Positions 1-6,704 of a stretch of 10,633 nt of DNA are shown here, piece after piece. The notes under the pieces were generated by a model. The model was not told the DNA's origin. It did not search any database and was given only the letters and a program-made list of their open reading frames with translations. The translations under genes and the position numbers were made by a program. Source of the stretch: Deltaproteobacteria bacterium (GTDB lineage Bacteria; Desulfobacterota; DSM-4660; Desulfatiglandales; Desulfatiglandaceae); NCBI GenBank assembly GCA_019313765.1, contig JAFDAP010000036.1, positions 1 to 10,633 of the forward strand, read 5' to 3'. Within the stretch, counting starts at the first letter, position 1. Each line of letters begins with the position of its first letter.

Positions 1-656
1 GTATCCCCGATTTCAGGAGTGCCGGGGGACTGTGGGATAAATTTGATCCGGCGGAATATGCCACGATTACCGCTTTTCGAGCCAATCCGGAAAAGGTCTG
101 GGAAATGCTTCGAGAAATGGATGAAGTGGTCAATCAGGCAAGGCCCAACCCTGCCCACACCGGCATGGTGGAATTGGAAAAAATGGGATATCTCCATTGC
201 ATTATTACCCAGAATATAGATAATCTGCACCAGGCCGGTGGTTCAAAGAACGTTATAGAGTACCATGGAAACGCAAGCACGCTTTCCTGTCTGTGGTGTG
301 GCAAGAGTTATAGAAGTGAAGAAAAGCGAAATGAGATTCCTCCCCGTTGTGAGTGTCAAAAAATCCTGAAACCGGATGTGGTTTTTTTTGGAGAAGCAAT
401 TCCGGGAGATGCTATGAACCGATCCTTTGAGCTTGCCTCCTCGGCCAATGCCCTGATGGTGGTAGGGACCTCGGCCGTGGTATCACCCGTTAATACCATT
501 CCGGGCATTGCCAAACAAAACAGGGCAAAGATCATTGAAATCAATAAGGAACGCACCCATCTGACCGATAGCCTCACGGATGTCTTTTTACAGGGAAGGA
601 TGTCTTTTTACAGGGAATCGCCGGAGATGTTATGTCGGCCCTTGTGGAGGCGGTAA
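1..656 (+). CDS. Sir2-family NAD-dependent protein deacylase (5' partial, C-terminus frameshifted)
   Basis: Sirtuins remove acyl groups from protein lysines using NAD+, in the cytoplasm. The gene enters from the left edge; the first complete codon is at position 3, giving 217 visible residues. Roughly the first 20 residues, with the GAGxS loop, are missing. Visible motifs are IPDFRS (residues 1-6), TQNIDNLHQAGG (69-80), catalytic His in EYHG (H88), a zinc site of two Cys pairs (C96/C99 and C116/C118), FGE (129-131) and GTS (155-157) followed by SPV. The core is therefore intact. The last 19 residues do not look like a sirtuin end. An exact 20-bp tandem duplication (578-597 and 598-617) shifts the frame after LQG (196-198). 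With one copy removed the protein would end GIAGDVMSALVEAVKKR, stopping at 665-667, a typical Sir2 C-terminal helix. Activity may survive, since no catalytic residue is lost. Family assignment is firm; the acyl specificity is unknown. Confidence 0.93.
   Translation, partial: IPDFRSAGGLWDKFDPAEYATITAFRANPEKVWEMLREMDEVVNQARPNPAHTGMVELEKMGYLHCIITQNIDNLHQAGGSKNVIEYHGNASTLSCLWCGKSYRSEEKRNEIPPRCECQKILKPDVVFFGEAIPGDAMNRSFELASSANALMVVGTSAVVSPVNTIPGIAKQNRAKIIEINKERTHLTDSLTDVFLQGRMSFYRESPEMLCRPLWRR
578..617 (+). repeat. Exact 20-bp tandem duplication inside the Sir2 gene
   Basis: The unit GGATGTCTTTTTACAGGGAA occurs at 578-597 and again, identically, at 598-617. As 20 is not a multiple of three, it changes the reading frame of the sirtuin C-terminus. 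The identity of the copies implies a recent slippage event, or an assembly or sequencing artefact. Confidence 0.97.
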
Positions 657-678
657 AAAAAAGGTAACTACCCAGGTT

Positions 679-886
679 GTCAGGTTCACGGTTCACGGTT
701 CACGGTTGGTTGCCTTAGCTTCATACTGGTCTATGTTCATCGGTCCTTAACCCCTGGTCCAGACCTGGTTTAGCAGTACTTTTCATCGAATCCCTGGGCA
801 TAGTGTTCAGAAGAACCGTTTTAAAGCGCACGTTACGTCGCACCAGGGCGGGCTTAAACCGTGAACCCTTAAACCGTGAACCTGAC
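679..886. repeat. GGTTCAC repeat element with 15-bp perfect inverted arms
   Basis: The left arm holds 3.6 tandem copies of the 7-mer GGTTCAC (683-707). The right arm holds two exact 15-bp copies of CTTAAACCGTGAACC (853-867, 868-882). GTCAGGTTCACGGTT at 679-693 is the perfect reverse complement of 872-886. The roughly 180 bp between the arms contain no gene I can support. The element fills most of the gap between the converging Sir2 and PAC2 genes. Similar arms occur at 3347-3418 and 10037-10262. Confidence 0.85.
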
Positions 887-933
887 CAGTTACAAGGTAT
901 CTCAATAAATCATCAATCGTCAATCACACAGGG

Positions 934-1800
934 TTACCCCGGCCTTAAGAAGTCTTTCAAAGGTATGACCTTATCCCCCTTTTTTATTGACTCTTTCATG
1001 CTTGCCCACGATCCTCTTACTTTTGCCTTTCGAAGATTATTTATCATGTTCTGGAATTCAGGGTTTTTTTCAATTATACCTTGAAGTTGCCTGTTGAGGT
1101 CTTTCCAGCTCGCCTCAATTTCCTCCACGTCCAGTTCAAAATCCCCTATGGATGAAAGCAATCTCCCTAAAGAGGCCAAGATCCCGAAGTGTGTAGTCCC
1201 CTCAAGGTAGTAAGGACAATGGCACCATAAGCTGATGCATTCAAAACCCCTCTTTGTGCTTTCCGAGTGCAAGGTTGAATGAATAGCACTTGGCCCCCGG
1301 TAGTTTACCGGGATAACGTTTTTCTGTCTTAACCTGGAAAAAAGGTCCTGGTTTGAGGCTATGCCGGAGATAATCCTGTCCGAATGGAGGACATTGTCAT
1401 ACATGCTCCCTAAGGTAATGATTGTTTTGACGTTCAATTTTTCACAAAGTGAAAGCAATTCCTCCGCAAAATTTATCCACCGAAGGTTAGGTTCAATGGC
1501 CTTTAATATAACCAGATCCTTCCCCTGTGAACCGGTACGTGCATAATAGAAACCGCCCCCGGGCGCTGAAATACCCTTTAATGTCCCGTCTTCAATATTC
1601 ACAGAGGGCCGATTATTGTCATAGTGGTAAAATAGATCCGGATTGATCGAGGCAAAATGCCTGGCCTTCAATTTGCGAATCATATAGGCGACCATGGCCC
1701 TTGAAACATCCAATGCATTGCCCCAACCGTCAAAACCTGCAATAAGGAGGGGCTCTTTCAATTCAGGCAGTTTTTCTATGAAAATCCCTTTCTCTGTCAT
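934..1800 (-). CDS. PAC2 family protein (proteasome-assembly-chaperone-like fold)
   Basis: The predicted 288-aa soluble protein matches the bacterial PAC2 family, named after the eukaryotic proteasome assembly chaperone 2. Its bacterial role is not established. Supporting stretches are LPELKEPLLIAGFDGWGNA near the N-terminus, a central TIITLGSMYDNVLHSDR segment, GPSAIHSTLHSESTKRGF, and LWCHCPYYLEGTTHFG ahead of a charged helical C-terminus. I chose ATG at 1800 because the family begins just before the LIAGFDGWG strand. A TTG at 1845 in the same frame would add 15 residues (303 aa). Neither start has a strong Shine-Dalgarno; AGAAG precedes the ATG. The gene converges on Sir2 and diverges from the 1952 gene. 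The family call comes from remembered motifs and is fairly secure; function is open. Confidence 0.82.
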   Translation of the reverse strand: MTEKGIFIEKLPELKEPLLIAGFDGWGNALDVSRAMVAYMIRKLKARHFASINPDLFYHYDNNRPSVNIEDGTLKGISAPGGGFYYARTGSQGKDLVILKAIEPNLRWINFAEELLSLCEKLNVKTIITLGSMYDNVLHSDRIISGIASNQDLFSRLRQKNVIPVNYRGPSAIHSTLHSESTKRGFECISLWCHCPYYLEGTTHFGILASLGRLLSSIGDFELDVEEIEASWKDLNRQLQGIIEKNPEFQNMINNLRKAKVRGSWASMKESIKKGDKVIPLKDFLRPG

Positions 1801-1851
1801 GTCTTCTATTTGACATTCAGACACAAGAATGTCAAGGGTGTTCAATTCTTA

Positions 1852-1879
1852 TTGACAAAGCTCAAAAAAGGTATAAATT
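1852..1879 (+). promoter_or_regulatory. Possible sigma70 promoter for the 459-aa gene
   Basis: A perfect TTGACA (1852-1857) is followed after 16 bp by TAAATT (1874-1879). An overlapping TATAAA at 1872-1877 gives a short 14-bp spacing. It sits about 70 bp ahead of the TTG start at 1952, in the divergent gap with the PAC2 gene. The -35 is strong but the -10 is imperfect. Confidence 0.35.
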
Positions 1880-1951
1880 AGCACCGTTTGATATTAGAGC
1901 ATTTCAGGTAAGCGCATCCGCATGCCTTAAAATGATGCGAGGAACAATGAT

Positions 1952-3331
1952 TTGACCATAAAGCTTGACAAGGCAGTCTTGGAGCAGTCCTGCAAGGAAA
2001 TTATCGAGACTATCCTTTTTTGTCTTCCCAAAGCCTATAAAGGGACCGTTTACCGGATAGACAAGCCCCCGGAAATGATAGCAAGGCGGATTACTGCCGG
2101 CATTATTGATGATGAGAGAAAGGTTATCTCGTGGGGTCTGCCGGTAAAGTCGGACTATAATCCTCCTGGAAAGCCATGGAAGGAATACAGGGATGAACCG
2201 GGCCGGCCCCTGGAGGCCATGGCCTGGTGTGTGGAGAAACAGAAAAGCTGGACATCGGAAAATCCCAACCACGACGTTCGAAGCGTCAGGCTCCAGGTTG
2301 ATGGCGTATGGGAAGATCACCACCATATGGAACCTGTCCTGATCCGGAAAGAAGATTTGTATCTCGGAAGCAGGCCAAGTCTTGACTATCCGCTGAATTT
2401 CAAAGGCGAAACCATCTGGCATGATAGCGAATACGTCGTAATCGCCGTAATAAAGATCCATTTCCAGCCCAATACAATCAAGATTGGAAGCCCGGAGACC
2501 CGGATAATAAAGAAACTCTCACGGGCATTAGGCACGGAACTTCTTTCCTACCAGTTGAGGCAGCAGTCAGTGGAGGCCATGCGTCAATTGGCTGAGGACA
2601 AGATCAATTCCTGCAATATTCTCGCGGATTCCTTGAGAAATGTCATTACAAAATCAGGTTTGATATTTTCGCTTATCAAACTGGAACTGGGGTTCCTGAG
2701 AGAACAATGGGAAGGCGTCCTGCTTGAGAAATCGGATCAAAAAGAGATGAAGATTGAGGCTGTTCGAGCGCTGAACAAGGCTTTGAGCGACATGGGCGGG
2801 ACATCTGATAAAATGGAAAGGGAATTGATTCACATGCAGAACAAGTTCTTGAGCCTCTTCCTGCCTCCGGAGGGTGGTGAAAACTGGGTGCGGATGCAGA
2901 TCGAGGAGCGATGGGATGAACTGCTTTCCGGGAAATCCGCAAGCGATGAGAAAGTGAAAGAAATTCGCGGCTATATCGATCAACTCAAGCATTCTCTCTA
3001 TTTGGGTATGGACCCTGATCTTCTGGCGAGGTACGACAATATCCCCGAATACCTCAAGAGGGAATGGATCGACCTTATTTACAGAAACACGGATCATCTT
3101 GATTTTAGTTTTTTGGACAGATTGACCCATGTTCTTGAAGACCCCTCCCTCAAATTGCCCTTCCGGGAAAAGTCGAGAAAGTGCCTGGTGCATCTAAGGA
3201 CCCTTGCAGAGATCATGGGCCGATTGGAAGATGATACAAATGCGGTCCTTCGGCAGGTGCTCAACGGGTGTGAGAACGGGACGGTCTTAAGTGTCCTGAA
3301 AAATAGCCAGGTTCGCCAGGCGATCCTGTAG
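1952..3331 (+). CDS. Unrecognised 459-aa protein with a kinase-dimerisation-like helix
   Basis: I do not recognise this family with confidence. No signal peptide or membrane segment is apparent, so it is probably cytoplasmic. Residues 1-175 look like a mixed alpha/beta domain (RKVISWGLPVK, a DHHH cluster at 122-125, a hydrophobic strand VVIAVIKIHF at 162-171). Residues 180-260 are a long amphipathic helix. Within it, ILADSLRNVITK (223-234) resembles the H-box of histidine kinases (H-x-LRNxLT), but Asp226 stands where the phospho-accepting His would be. The C-terminal 200 residues are helical, with no ATP-binding G or N boxes visible. The start is TTG at 1952, supported by GAGGA at 1939-1943 with an 8-nt spacer; nearby ATGs run into a stop. 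It could be a degenerate kinase scaffold or a family restricted to related bacteria. Being an open frame of this length with coding-like sequence, it is very likely real. Confidence 0.8.
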   Translation: MTIKLDKAVLEQSCKEIIETILFCLPKAYKGTVYRIDKPPEMIARRITAGIIDDERKVISWGLPVKSDYNPPGKPWKEYRDEPGRPLEAMAWCVEKQKSWTSENPNHDVRSVRLQVDGVWEDHHHMEPVLIRKEDLYLGSRPSLDYPLNFKGETIWHDSEYVVIAVIKIHFQPNTIKIGSPETRIIKKLSRALGTELLSYQLRQQSVEAMRQLAEDKINSCNILADSLRNVITKSGLIFSLIKLELGFLREQWEGVLLEKSDQKEMKIEAVRALNKALSDMGGTSDKMERELIHMQNKFLSLFLPPEGGENWVRMQIEERWDELLSGKSASDEKVKEIRGYIDQLKHSLYLGMDPDLLARYDNIPEYLKREWIDLIYRNTDHLDFSFLDRLTHVLEDPSLKLPFREKSRKCLVHLRTLAEIMGRLEDDTNAVLRQVLNGCENGTVLSVLKNSQVRQAIL

Positions 3332-3346
3332 CCAAATTGATAAGCG

Positions 3347-3418
3347 TTCAGAGGTTCGCGGTTAGTGAAGGTTAACAAAAGAAAAGGAATTCTGAACGGT
3401 GAACCCTGAACCTCTGAA
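3347..3418. repeat. Inverted-repeat element, GGTTC type, upstream of tRNA-Arg
   Basis: TTCAGAGGTTC (3347-3357) is the perfect reverse complement of 3408-3418, and the match continues inward for six more bases with two mismatches. The arms flank about 50 bp rich in A and G. The element begins shortly after the 1952 gene and ends 16 bp before the tRNA, so transcripts crossing it could fold into a hairpin. The arms resemble those at 679-886 and 10037-10262. Confidence 0.7.
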
Positions 3419-3434
3419 TGGTTATGAAGAATTC

Positions 3435-3511
3435 GCGCCTGTAGCTCAGCTGGATAGAGCAGCGGACTTCTAATCCGCAGGTCGGGTGTTCGAATCACCC
3501 CAGGCGCGCCA
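3435..3511 (+). tRNA. tRNA-Arg (anticodon UCU)
   Basis: A complete cloverleaf can be drawn. The acceptor GCGCCTG (3435-3441) pairs with CAGGCGC (3501-3507). The D stem is GCTC/GAGC (3444-3447, 3457-3460). The anticodon stem GCGGA/TCCGC encloses loop CTTCTAA with anticodon TCT at 3469-3471. The variable loop is AGGTC, and the T stem GGGTG/CACCC encloses TTCGAAT. A discriminator G (3508) and an encoded CCA (3509-3511) end the gene. It reads AGA and, by wobble, AGG codons. All stems pair without mismatch. Confidence 0.98.
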
Positions 3512-3534
3512 GCGATATAACTTATCGCTTTTTT
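3511..3534 (+). terminator. Rho-independent terminator of tRNA-Arg
   Basis: AGCGATA (3511-3517) pairs perfectly with TATCGCT (3523-3529) around a 5-nt loop, followed by a run of T (3529-3534). The stem begins on the final A of the tRNA CCA end. The T run overlaps by 2 bp the stop codon of the convergent gene, which ends at 3533. The opposite strand has no T run after the hairpin, so termination is probably one-way. Confidence 0.9.
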
Positions 3535-4750
3535 ATAATTCGTACTTCTTCAGCTGGAACAGCTTTTTGTCCTGTGTGGCTACAATGTGGTAGAATTTAT
3601 CCTGGGGAATGTAGATAAAAGGGACATCCTCTTTGCGACGATAAAGAAAGTGTGAAAGGATCATCCTGTTTACGGCCCTGTGGCCGATGATCATGATATT
3701 TTGAGAGTTGGTGCTCAGGTAGAGGGCCTTTTTTATGCCCCTGTCAACCCTCTCCTTCATGGAGACATAACCTTCTCCGTCCGGGTAAATGTAGTTGTAT
3801 TTATCCTTTTTCCTTTCCCGATACACGTGCGGCATTTTTTCGCGTATCTCTCCATAACTCATGCACTCGCAGACCCCGCTGTCAATTTCGTTAAACTCCT
3901 CCAATGGAATAACTATACAGTCTTTTTGCAGCCGTTTTATGGGGGTGGCCGTCTGTATGGTCCTCTTTTTTTTGCTTGTAAAGATGACAGGGGTCTTTCT
4001 CTTTTTAAAATACCCGGCCAGTTTCCCGGCCTGGCCCTTTCCATTTTCCGTTAAACCGGAATCCCCTCCGATCCTGTTTTCCAGGTTAAAGTAGGTTTCG
4101 CCGTGTCGTATCAGGAACAGGTTTTTGACCGTATCGGTCACTAAGAAATCCCTGATCCGCTCATAATACGGAATATCACCGGTGATGACTTCTTCTAAGA
4201 TTTGATTGTTCAGAGAATCCAATTTAACAAAATTTCTTTCATCCTGAAGGGGTTTATAAATGGTATTGTAATAATCAATTCGCTTTTTGAAGCTTTGAAT
4301 CGCTGCTTCCCTTTCCATGTGACGGAACTCTGAAAGGGAGATTTTCCTCTGAATGCTTGCCTCGAGAATGTCCTTGTGGTTATTGATACATTCAAGGAAA
4401 AGAAGGGTGTGGTTTTTGAGCAAGCTGGTGACCGTTTTTCTCCTCTTGAGGCTGACATTTGTGGCGTCAAGTAGGGCAACCTGACCCTCATTGCCGAGGT
4501 AATGCCTGGCCCTCTCTATGTTTATTATGGCTATTTTTTCTCTCAGGGCGGCCGCCTCAATATTCTTCGGGTCATAAAATTCCGGGTAGGATGTGTCATC
4601 ACGGGTAAATCTTCGCCTCAGGTTCCCGTTATTGAAGATCCGTGTCCTGGTGCCGTCCTTGACCAAATTTTCTTTCAGCTTGCTTGCAATTGTGGATTTT
4701 CCCCTGGCAGGAAGGCCGACCATAACAATGTAGAGTTTTTTATTCTTCAT
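3533..4750 (-). CDS. Bifunctional 6-phosphofructo-2-kinase / fructose-2,6-bisphosphatase
   Basis: The protein (405 aa) has the two-domain order of eukaryotic PFKFB enzymes, which make and break the regulator fructose 2,6-bisphosphate. The N-terminal kinase domain (about 1-205) shows Walker A GLPARGKST (12-20), RIFNNGNLRR (37-46), DATN (95-98) and Y-x-PL at 165-169. The C-terminal bisphosphatase domain (about 208-400), of the histidine phosphatase family, has RHGE (H216, phospho-acceptor), RIGGDSGL (226-233), RTIQTA (263-268), NEIDSGVCE (287-295, catalytic E288), the loop DKYNYIYPDGEGY (316-328) and GHRAV (H357). The His-Glu-His triad and the kinase P-loop are both intact, so both activities are plausible. 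It lacks the long N- and C-terminal regulatory extensions of vertebrate isoforms. No clear Shine-Dalgarno precedes ATG 4750, and a promoter placed just upstream could give a leaderless transcript. It diverges from the 5006 operon. Domain identity is very secure; substrate is inferred from motifs. Confidence 0.95.
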   Translation of the reverse strand: MKNKKLYIVMVGLPARGKSTIASKLKENLVKDGTRTRIFNNGNLRRRFTRDDTSYPEFYDPKNIEAAALREKIAIINIERARHYLGNEGQVALLDATNVSLKRRKTVTSLLKNHTLLFLECINNHKDILEASIQRKISLSEFRHMEREAAIQSFKKRIDYYNTIYKPLQDERNFVKLDSLNNQILEEVITGDIPYYERIRDFLVTDTVKNLFLIRHGETYFNLENRIGGDSGLTENGKGQAGKLAGYFKKRKTPVIFTSKKKRTIQTATPIKRLQKDCIVIPLEEFNEIDSGVCECMSYGEIREKMPHVYRERKKDKYNYIYPDGEGYVSMKERVDRGIKKALYLSTNSQNIMIIGHRAVNRMILSHFLYRRKEDVPFIYIPQDKFYHIVATQDKKLFQLKKYEL

Positions 4751-4756
4751 TTCTTT

Positions 4757-4784
4757 ATTTTAGCGGCTTCACTCAAAAGTTCAA
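4757..4784 (-). promoter_or_regulatory. Possible promoter of the PFK-2/FBPase-2 gene (leaderless?)
   Basis: On the minus strand TTGAAC (4784-4779) lies 16 bp before TAAAAT (4762-4757), matching the sigma70 consensus at 4/6 and 5/6 positions. The predicted RNA start falls on or next to the ATG at 4750, which fits the absence of a Shine-Dalgarno there. Confidence 0.4.
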
Positions 4785-4800
4785 CTCAAAACTTGAAGTT
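4778..4800. promoter_or_regulatory. Two adjacent small palindromes over divergent -35 boxes (possible operator)
   Basis: AGTTcAACT (4778-4786) and AACTTgAAGTT (4790-4800) are perfect odd-centred palindromes 13 bp apart centre to centre. The first covers the minus-strand -35 and the second the plus-strand -35. A shared regulator binding both would control the PFK-2/FBPase-2 gene and the BI-1 operon together. This is inference from position and symmetry only. Confidence 0.3.
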
Positions 4801-4821
4801 CTTTACTAAAAAACATATATT
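4793..4821 (+). promoter_or_regulatory. Possible sigma70 promoter of the BI-1 to HgdB-like operon
   Basis: TTGAAG (4793-4798) and TATATT (4816-4821) have the ideal 17-bp spacing and match consensus at 4/6 and 5/6. Transcription would start near 4828, giving a leader of about 178 nt. That leader contains one small GC hairpin (TCCCGC 4905-4910 with GCGGGA 4916-4921) and no recognisable riboswitch or gene. Confidence 0.42.
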
Positions 4822-5005
4822 AAGGCCCTCTTGTCCAAAAACGATTTTTTTTGCAAAGGCAGGGGGACGGGATGTTCTCGGAGTGGCGTATTTTGGTCCT
4901 GAAGTCCCGCCTGAAGCGGGAAAGGGGCAAAATCCCGCATGGGTTCTTGATAAACTACAAAATGCCAACAATATCGTCTATAAGCTACACGAGGTAAAAT
5001 AAAAA

Positions 5006-5710
5006 ATGCCTCAGATTTCAACCACAAGGCCAGGGGTAGATGTCCTTGTTAATGATTTTGTAAGAAGTGTTTACAACTGGATGGGGATCGGCCTGACCCT
5101 GACAGGGTTTATGGCCTTCTATGTTTCCAGCAGTCCGACCATGATACGTCTCATATTCGGCAACCCGATAATCTTCTTTGTCCTCATATTGGCCGAACTG
5201 GGAATGGTGTTTGCCATAAGCGGGATGGTGAACAGGATGAGTGCCGGTACGGCCACGTCTCTCTTTGTAATTTATTCGGCCTTAAACGGGGTTACGCTCT
5301 CTTTTATTTTTCTTGCATACACACGTACCTCCATATTCAGCACTTTTTTTATTTGTGCCGGAACATTTATCGGATGCAGCATCTACGGGTGGGCGACAAA
5401 AAAAGATTTGACCTCCTGGGGCGGTTTTTTGATGATGGGTCTGATCGGGATCATCATTGCATCTCTGGTAAATATGTTCATTCAGAGTAGCGCAATGAGC
5501 GTAATAATCAGCTACATAGGCGTATTGGTTTTTGTGGGTCTGACCGCATATGATACACAGAAGATAAAAAATATGGCGATGACACAACCGGCGGGTCTGG
5601 ATAACGCAGTAGTTCGAAAGGGGGCAATCTTAGGAGCGCTATCCCTTTACCTCGATTTTATCAACCTGTTTCTGATGCTGCTAAGGATATTCGGTCAAAC
5701 CAGGGAATAG
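5006..5710 (+). CDS. Bax inhibitor-1 (BI-1/YccA) family membrane protein
   Basis: This 234-aa protein is hydrophobic almost throughout. About seven membrane helices can be drawn, near residues 24-44, 53-73, 83-105, 109-130, 139-160, 164-182 and 206-228. Bacterial relatives include E. coli YccA, which modulates FtsH, and B. subtilis YetJ, a pH-sensitive calcium leak channel. Two Asp residues fit the conserved pair seen in YetJ: D183 in AYDTQKIK and D217 in SLYLDFINLF. There is no signal peptide; the family inserts by its first helix. ATG 5006 follows GAGGT (4991-4995) with a 10-nt spacer. It is the first gene of a tight plus-strand cluster; the next start is 14 nt after its stop. Family is secure; its exact function in bacteria is unsettled. 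Confidence 0.94.
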   Translation: MPQISTTRPGVDVLVNDFVRSVYNWMGIGLTLTGFMAFYVSSSPTMIRLIFGNPIIFFVLILAELGMVFAISGMVNRMSAGTATSLFVIYSALNGVTLSFIFLAYTRTSIFSTFFICAGTFIGCSIYGWATKKDLTSWGGFLMMGLIGIIIASLVNMFIQSSAMSVIISYIGVLVFVGLTAYDTQKIKNMAMTQPAGLDNAVVRKGAILGALSLYLDFINLFLMLLRIFGQTRE

Positions 5711-5724
5711 GGCAGGGACAGGGC

Positions 5725-6651
5725 ATGGAGCCTTCTTACTTGAAACTTCACAGTGAGGGCGAACTCACGATCCGTGCGGCAAAGGCAGTGAGCCTGATGG
5801 GGTCATGTCATATTTGTCCCAGGGCATGCGGTGCTAATCGTCTAAAAGGAGAAACAGGTTTCTGTGGTACGGGAAGAAAGGCCAAAGTGGCCAGCTATAA
5901 TGCCCACTTTGGAGAAGAGTCGCCCCTGGTTGGGAGGCACGGCTCGGGCACAATATTCTTGTCTTCCTGTAATTTGCTTTGCAGCTTTTGCCAGAATTAT
6001 GATATCAGCCATTTAGCTGAGGGGGTGGAGGTGGAGCCCAAGCAAATGGCTTCCATGATGCTTCATCTGGCTGAAAATGATTGCCACAATATCAATTTTG
6101 TTACCCCCACCCATGTGGTCCCTCAGATCATTGAGGCCCTGATTTTGGCCGTTGAACAAGGGCTGAAAGTGCCTTTGGTTTACAATTCCAGCGGTTATGA
6201 CCGGAAGGAGACCCTTGAACTCTTAGATGGGATTTTTGACATTTATATGCCTGATTTTAAGTTCTGGGACGGCAAATGGGCCGACAGATTCTGCCGAGCG
6301 CCCGATTACAGGGAAGTGGCCACGGAAGCGATCAGGGAAATGCATCGTCAGGTGGGGGATCTGGTAATTGATGATGACGGTGTGGCGATAAAAGGATTGC
6401 TCGTGAGGCATCTGGTCATGCCTAACCGTGTGGCGGGAACCGAAGAAATTATGGAGTTTTTTGCGGACAATATTTCTGCAAATACCTACATGAATGTGAT
6501 GGATCAATACAGACCATGCGGTACCGCACATCAAGATGAATTTATCAACAGGCGACTGATAGGCCGGGAATACAGAGATGCCGTAAACGCGGCTAAGAAT
6601 GCAGGCCTTACACGCCTTGACTCCAGGGAGCGAATCCCTGTTATTTTATAG
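5725..6651 (+). CDS. PflX-like radical SAM protein (COG1313 type)
   Basis: The 308-aa protein carries the radical SAM cluster motif CNLLCSFC (C82, C86, C89), the CxxxCxxC that holds a 4Fe-4S cluster and cleaves S-adenosylmethionine. Ahead of it lies a second set of cysteines, CHICPRACG then GFCGTG (C28, C31, C35, C47), which is the N-terminal hallmark of the PflX-like group and may bind another metal. Other family stretches are VTPTHVVPQI (126-135), YNSSGYD (153-159), MPDFKF (175-180) and MNVMDQYRP (256-264). The group is named for similarity to pyruvate formate-lyase activating enzyme, but substrates are mostly unknown and no glycyl-radical enzyme is encoded here. AGGGA (5714-5718) precedes ATG 5725 by 6 nt. 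Gene order and the 14-nt gap make co-transcription with BI-1 likely. No frameshift is seen. Confidence 0.93.
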   Translation: MEPSYLKLHSEGELTIRAAKAVSLMGSCHICPRACGANRLKGETGFCGTGRKAKVASYNAHFGEESPLVGRHGSGTIFLSSCNLLCSFCQNYDISHLAEGVEVEPKQMASMMLHLAENDCHNINFVTPTHVVPQIIEALILAVEQGLKVPLVYNSSGYDRKETLELLDGIFDIYMPDFKFWDGKWADRFCRAPDYREVATEAIREMHRQVGDLVIDDDGVAIKGLLVRHLVMPNRVAGTEEIMEFFADNISANTYMNVMDQYRPCGTAHQDEFINRRLIGREYRDAVNAAKNAGLTRLDSRERIPVIL

Positions 6652-6704
6652 CATTAAAGAAAATGATTTCCAAAAACATTTTCTTGAAAACTTATAGGAT
6701 TCAA

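Noticed and set aside
681..711. CRISPR-like array
   Set aside because: The 7-bp units are directly tandem with no spacers.
803..1084. Open frame of 93 codons on the plus strand
   Set aside because: It runs through the repeat arm and the antisense of the PAC2 gene; no domain and low-complexity composition (LNREPLNREP comes from the 15-bp repeat).
1904..2461. 185-codon minus-strand frame
   Set aside because: Shadow of the 459-aa plus-strand gene, which has a good ribosome site and full length; no recognisable motifs.
2654..3193. 179-codon minus-strand frame
   Set aside because: Antisense to the same 459-aa gene, with a composition typical of a shadow frame.
3094..3498. Minus-strand frame crossing the tRNA
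   Set aside because: It overlaps tRNA-Arg and a repeat; the start MIRTPDLRIRSPL is the known artefact translation of an antisense tRNA.
3435..3511. tRNA-Arg as integration site for a genomic island
   Set aside because: No integrase and no repeat of the tRNA 3' end elsewhere in the window; flanking genes look like core genome.
4905..4921. GC hairpin in the BI-1 leader as terminator or riboswitch
   Set aside because: Only a 6-bp stem with no T run and no conserved aptamer features.
4502..5002. 166-codon plus-strand frame upstream of BI-1
   Set aside because: Its first half is antisense to PFK-2/FBPase-2 and the rest is the promoter and leader region; no motif.
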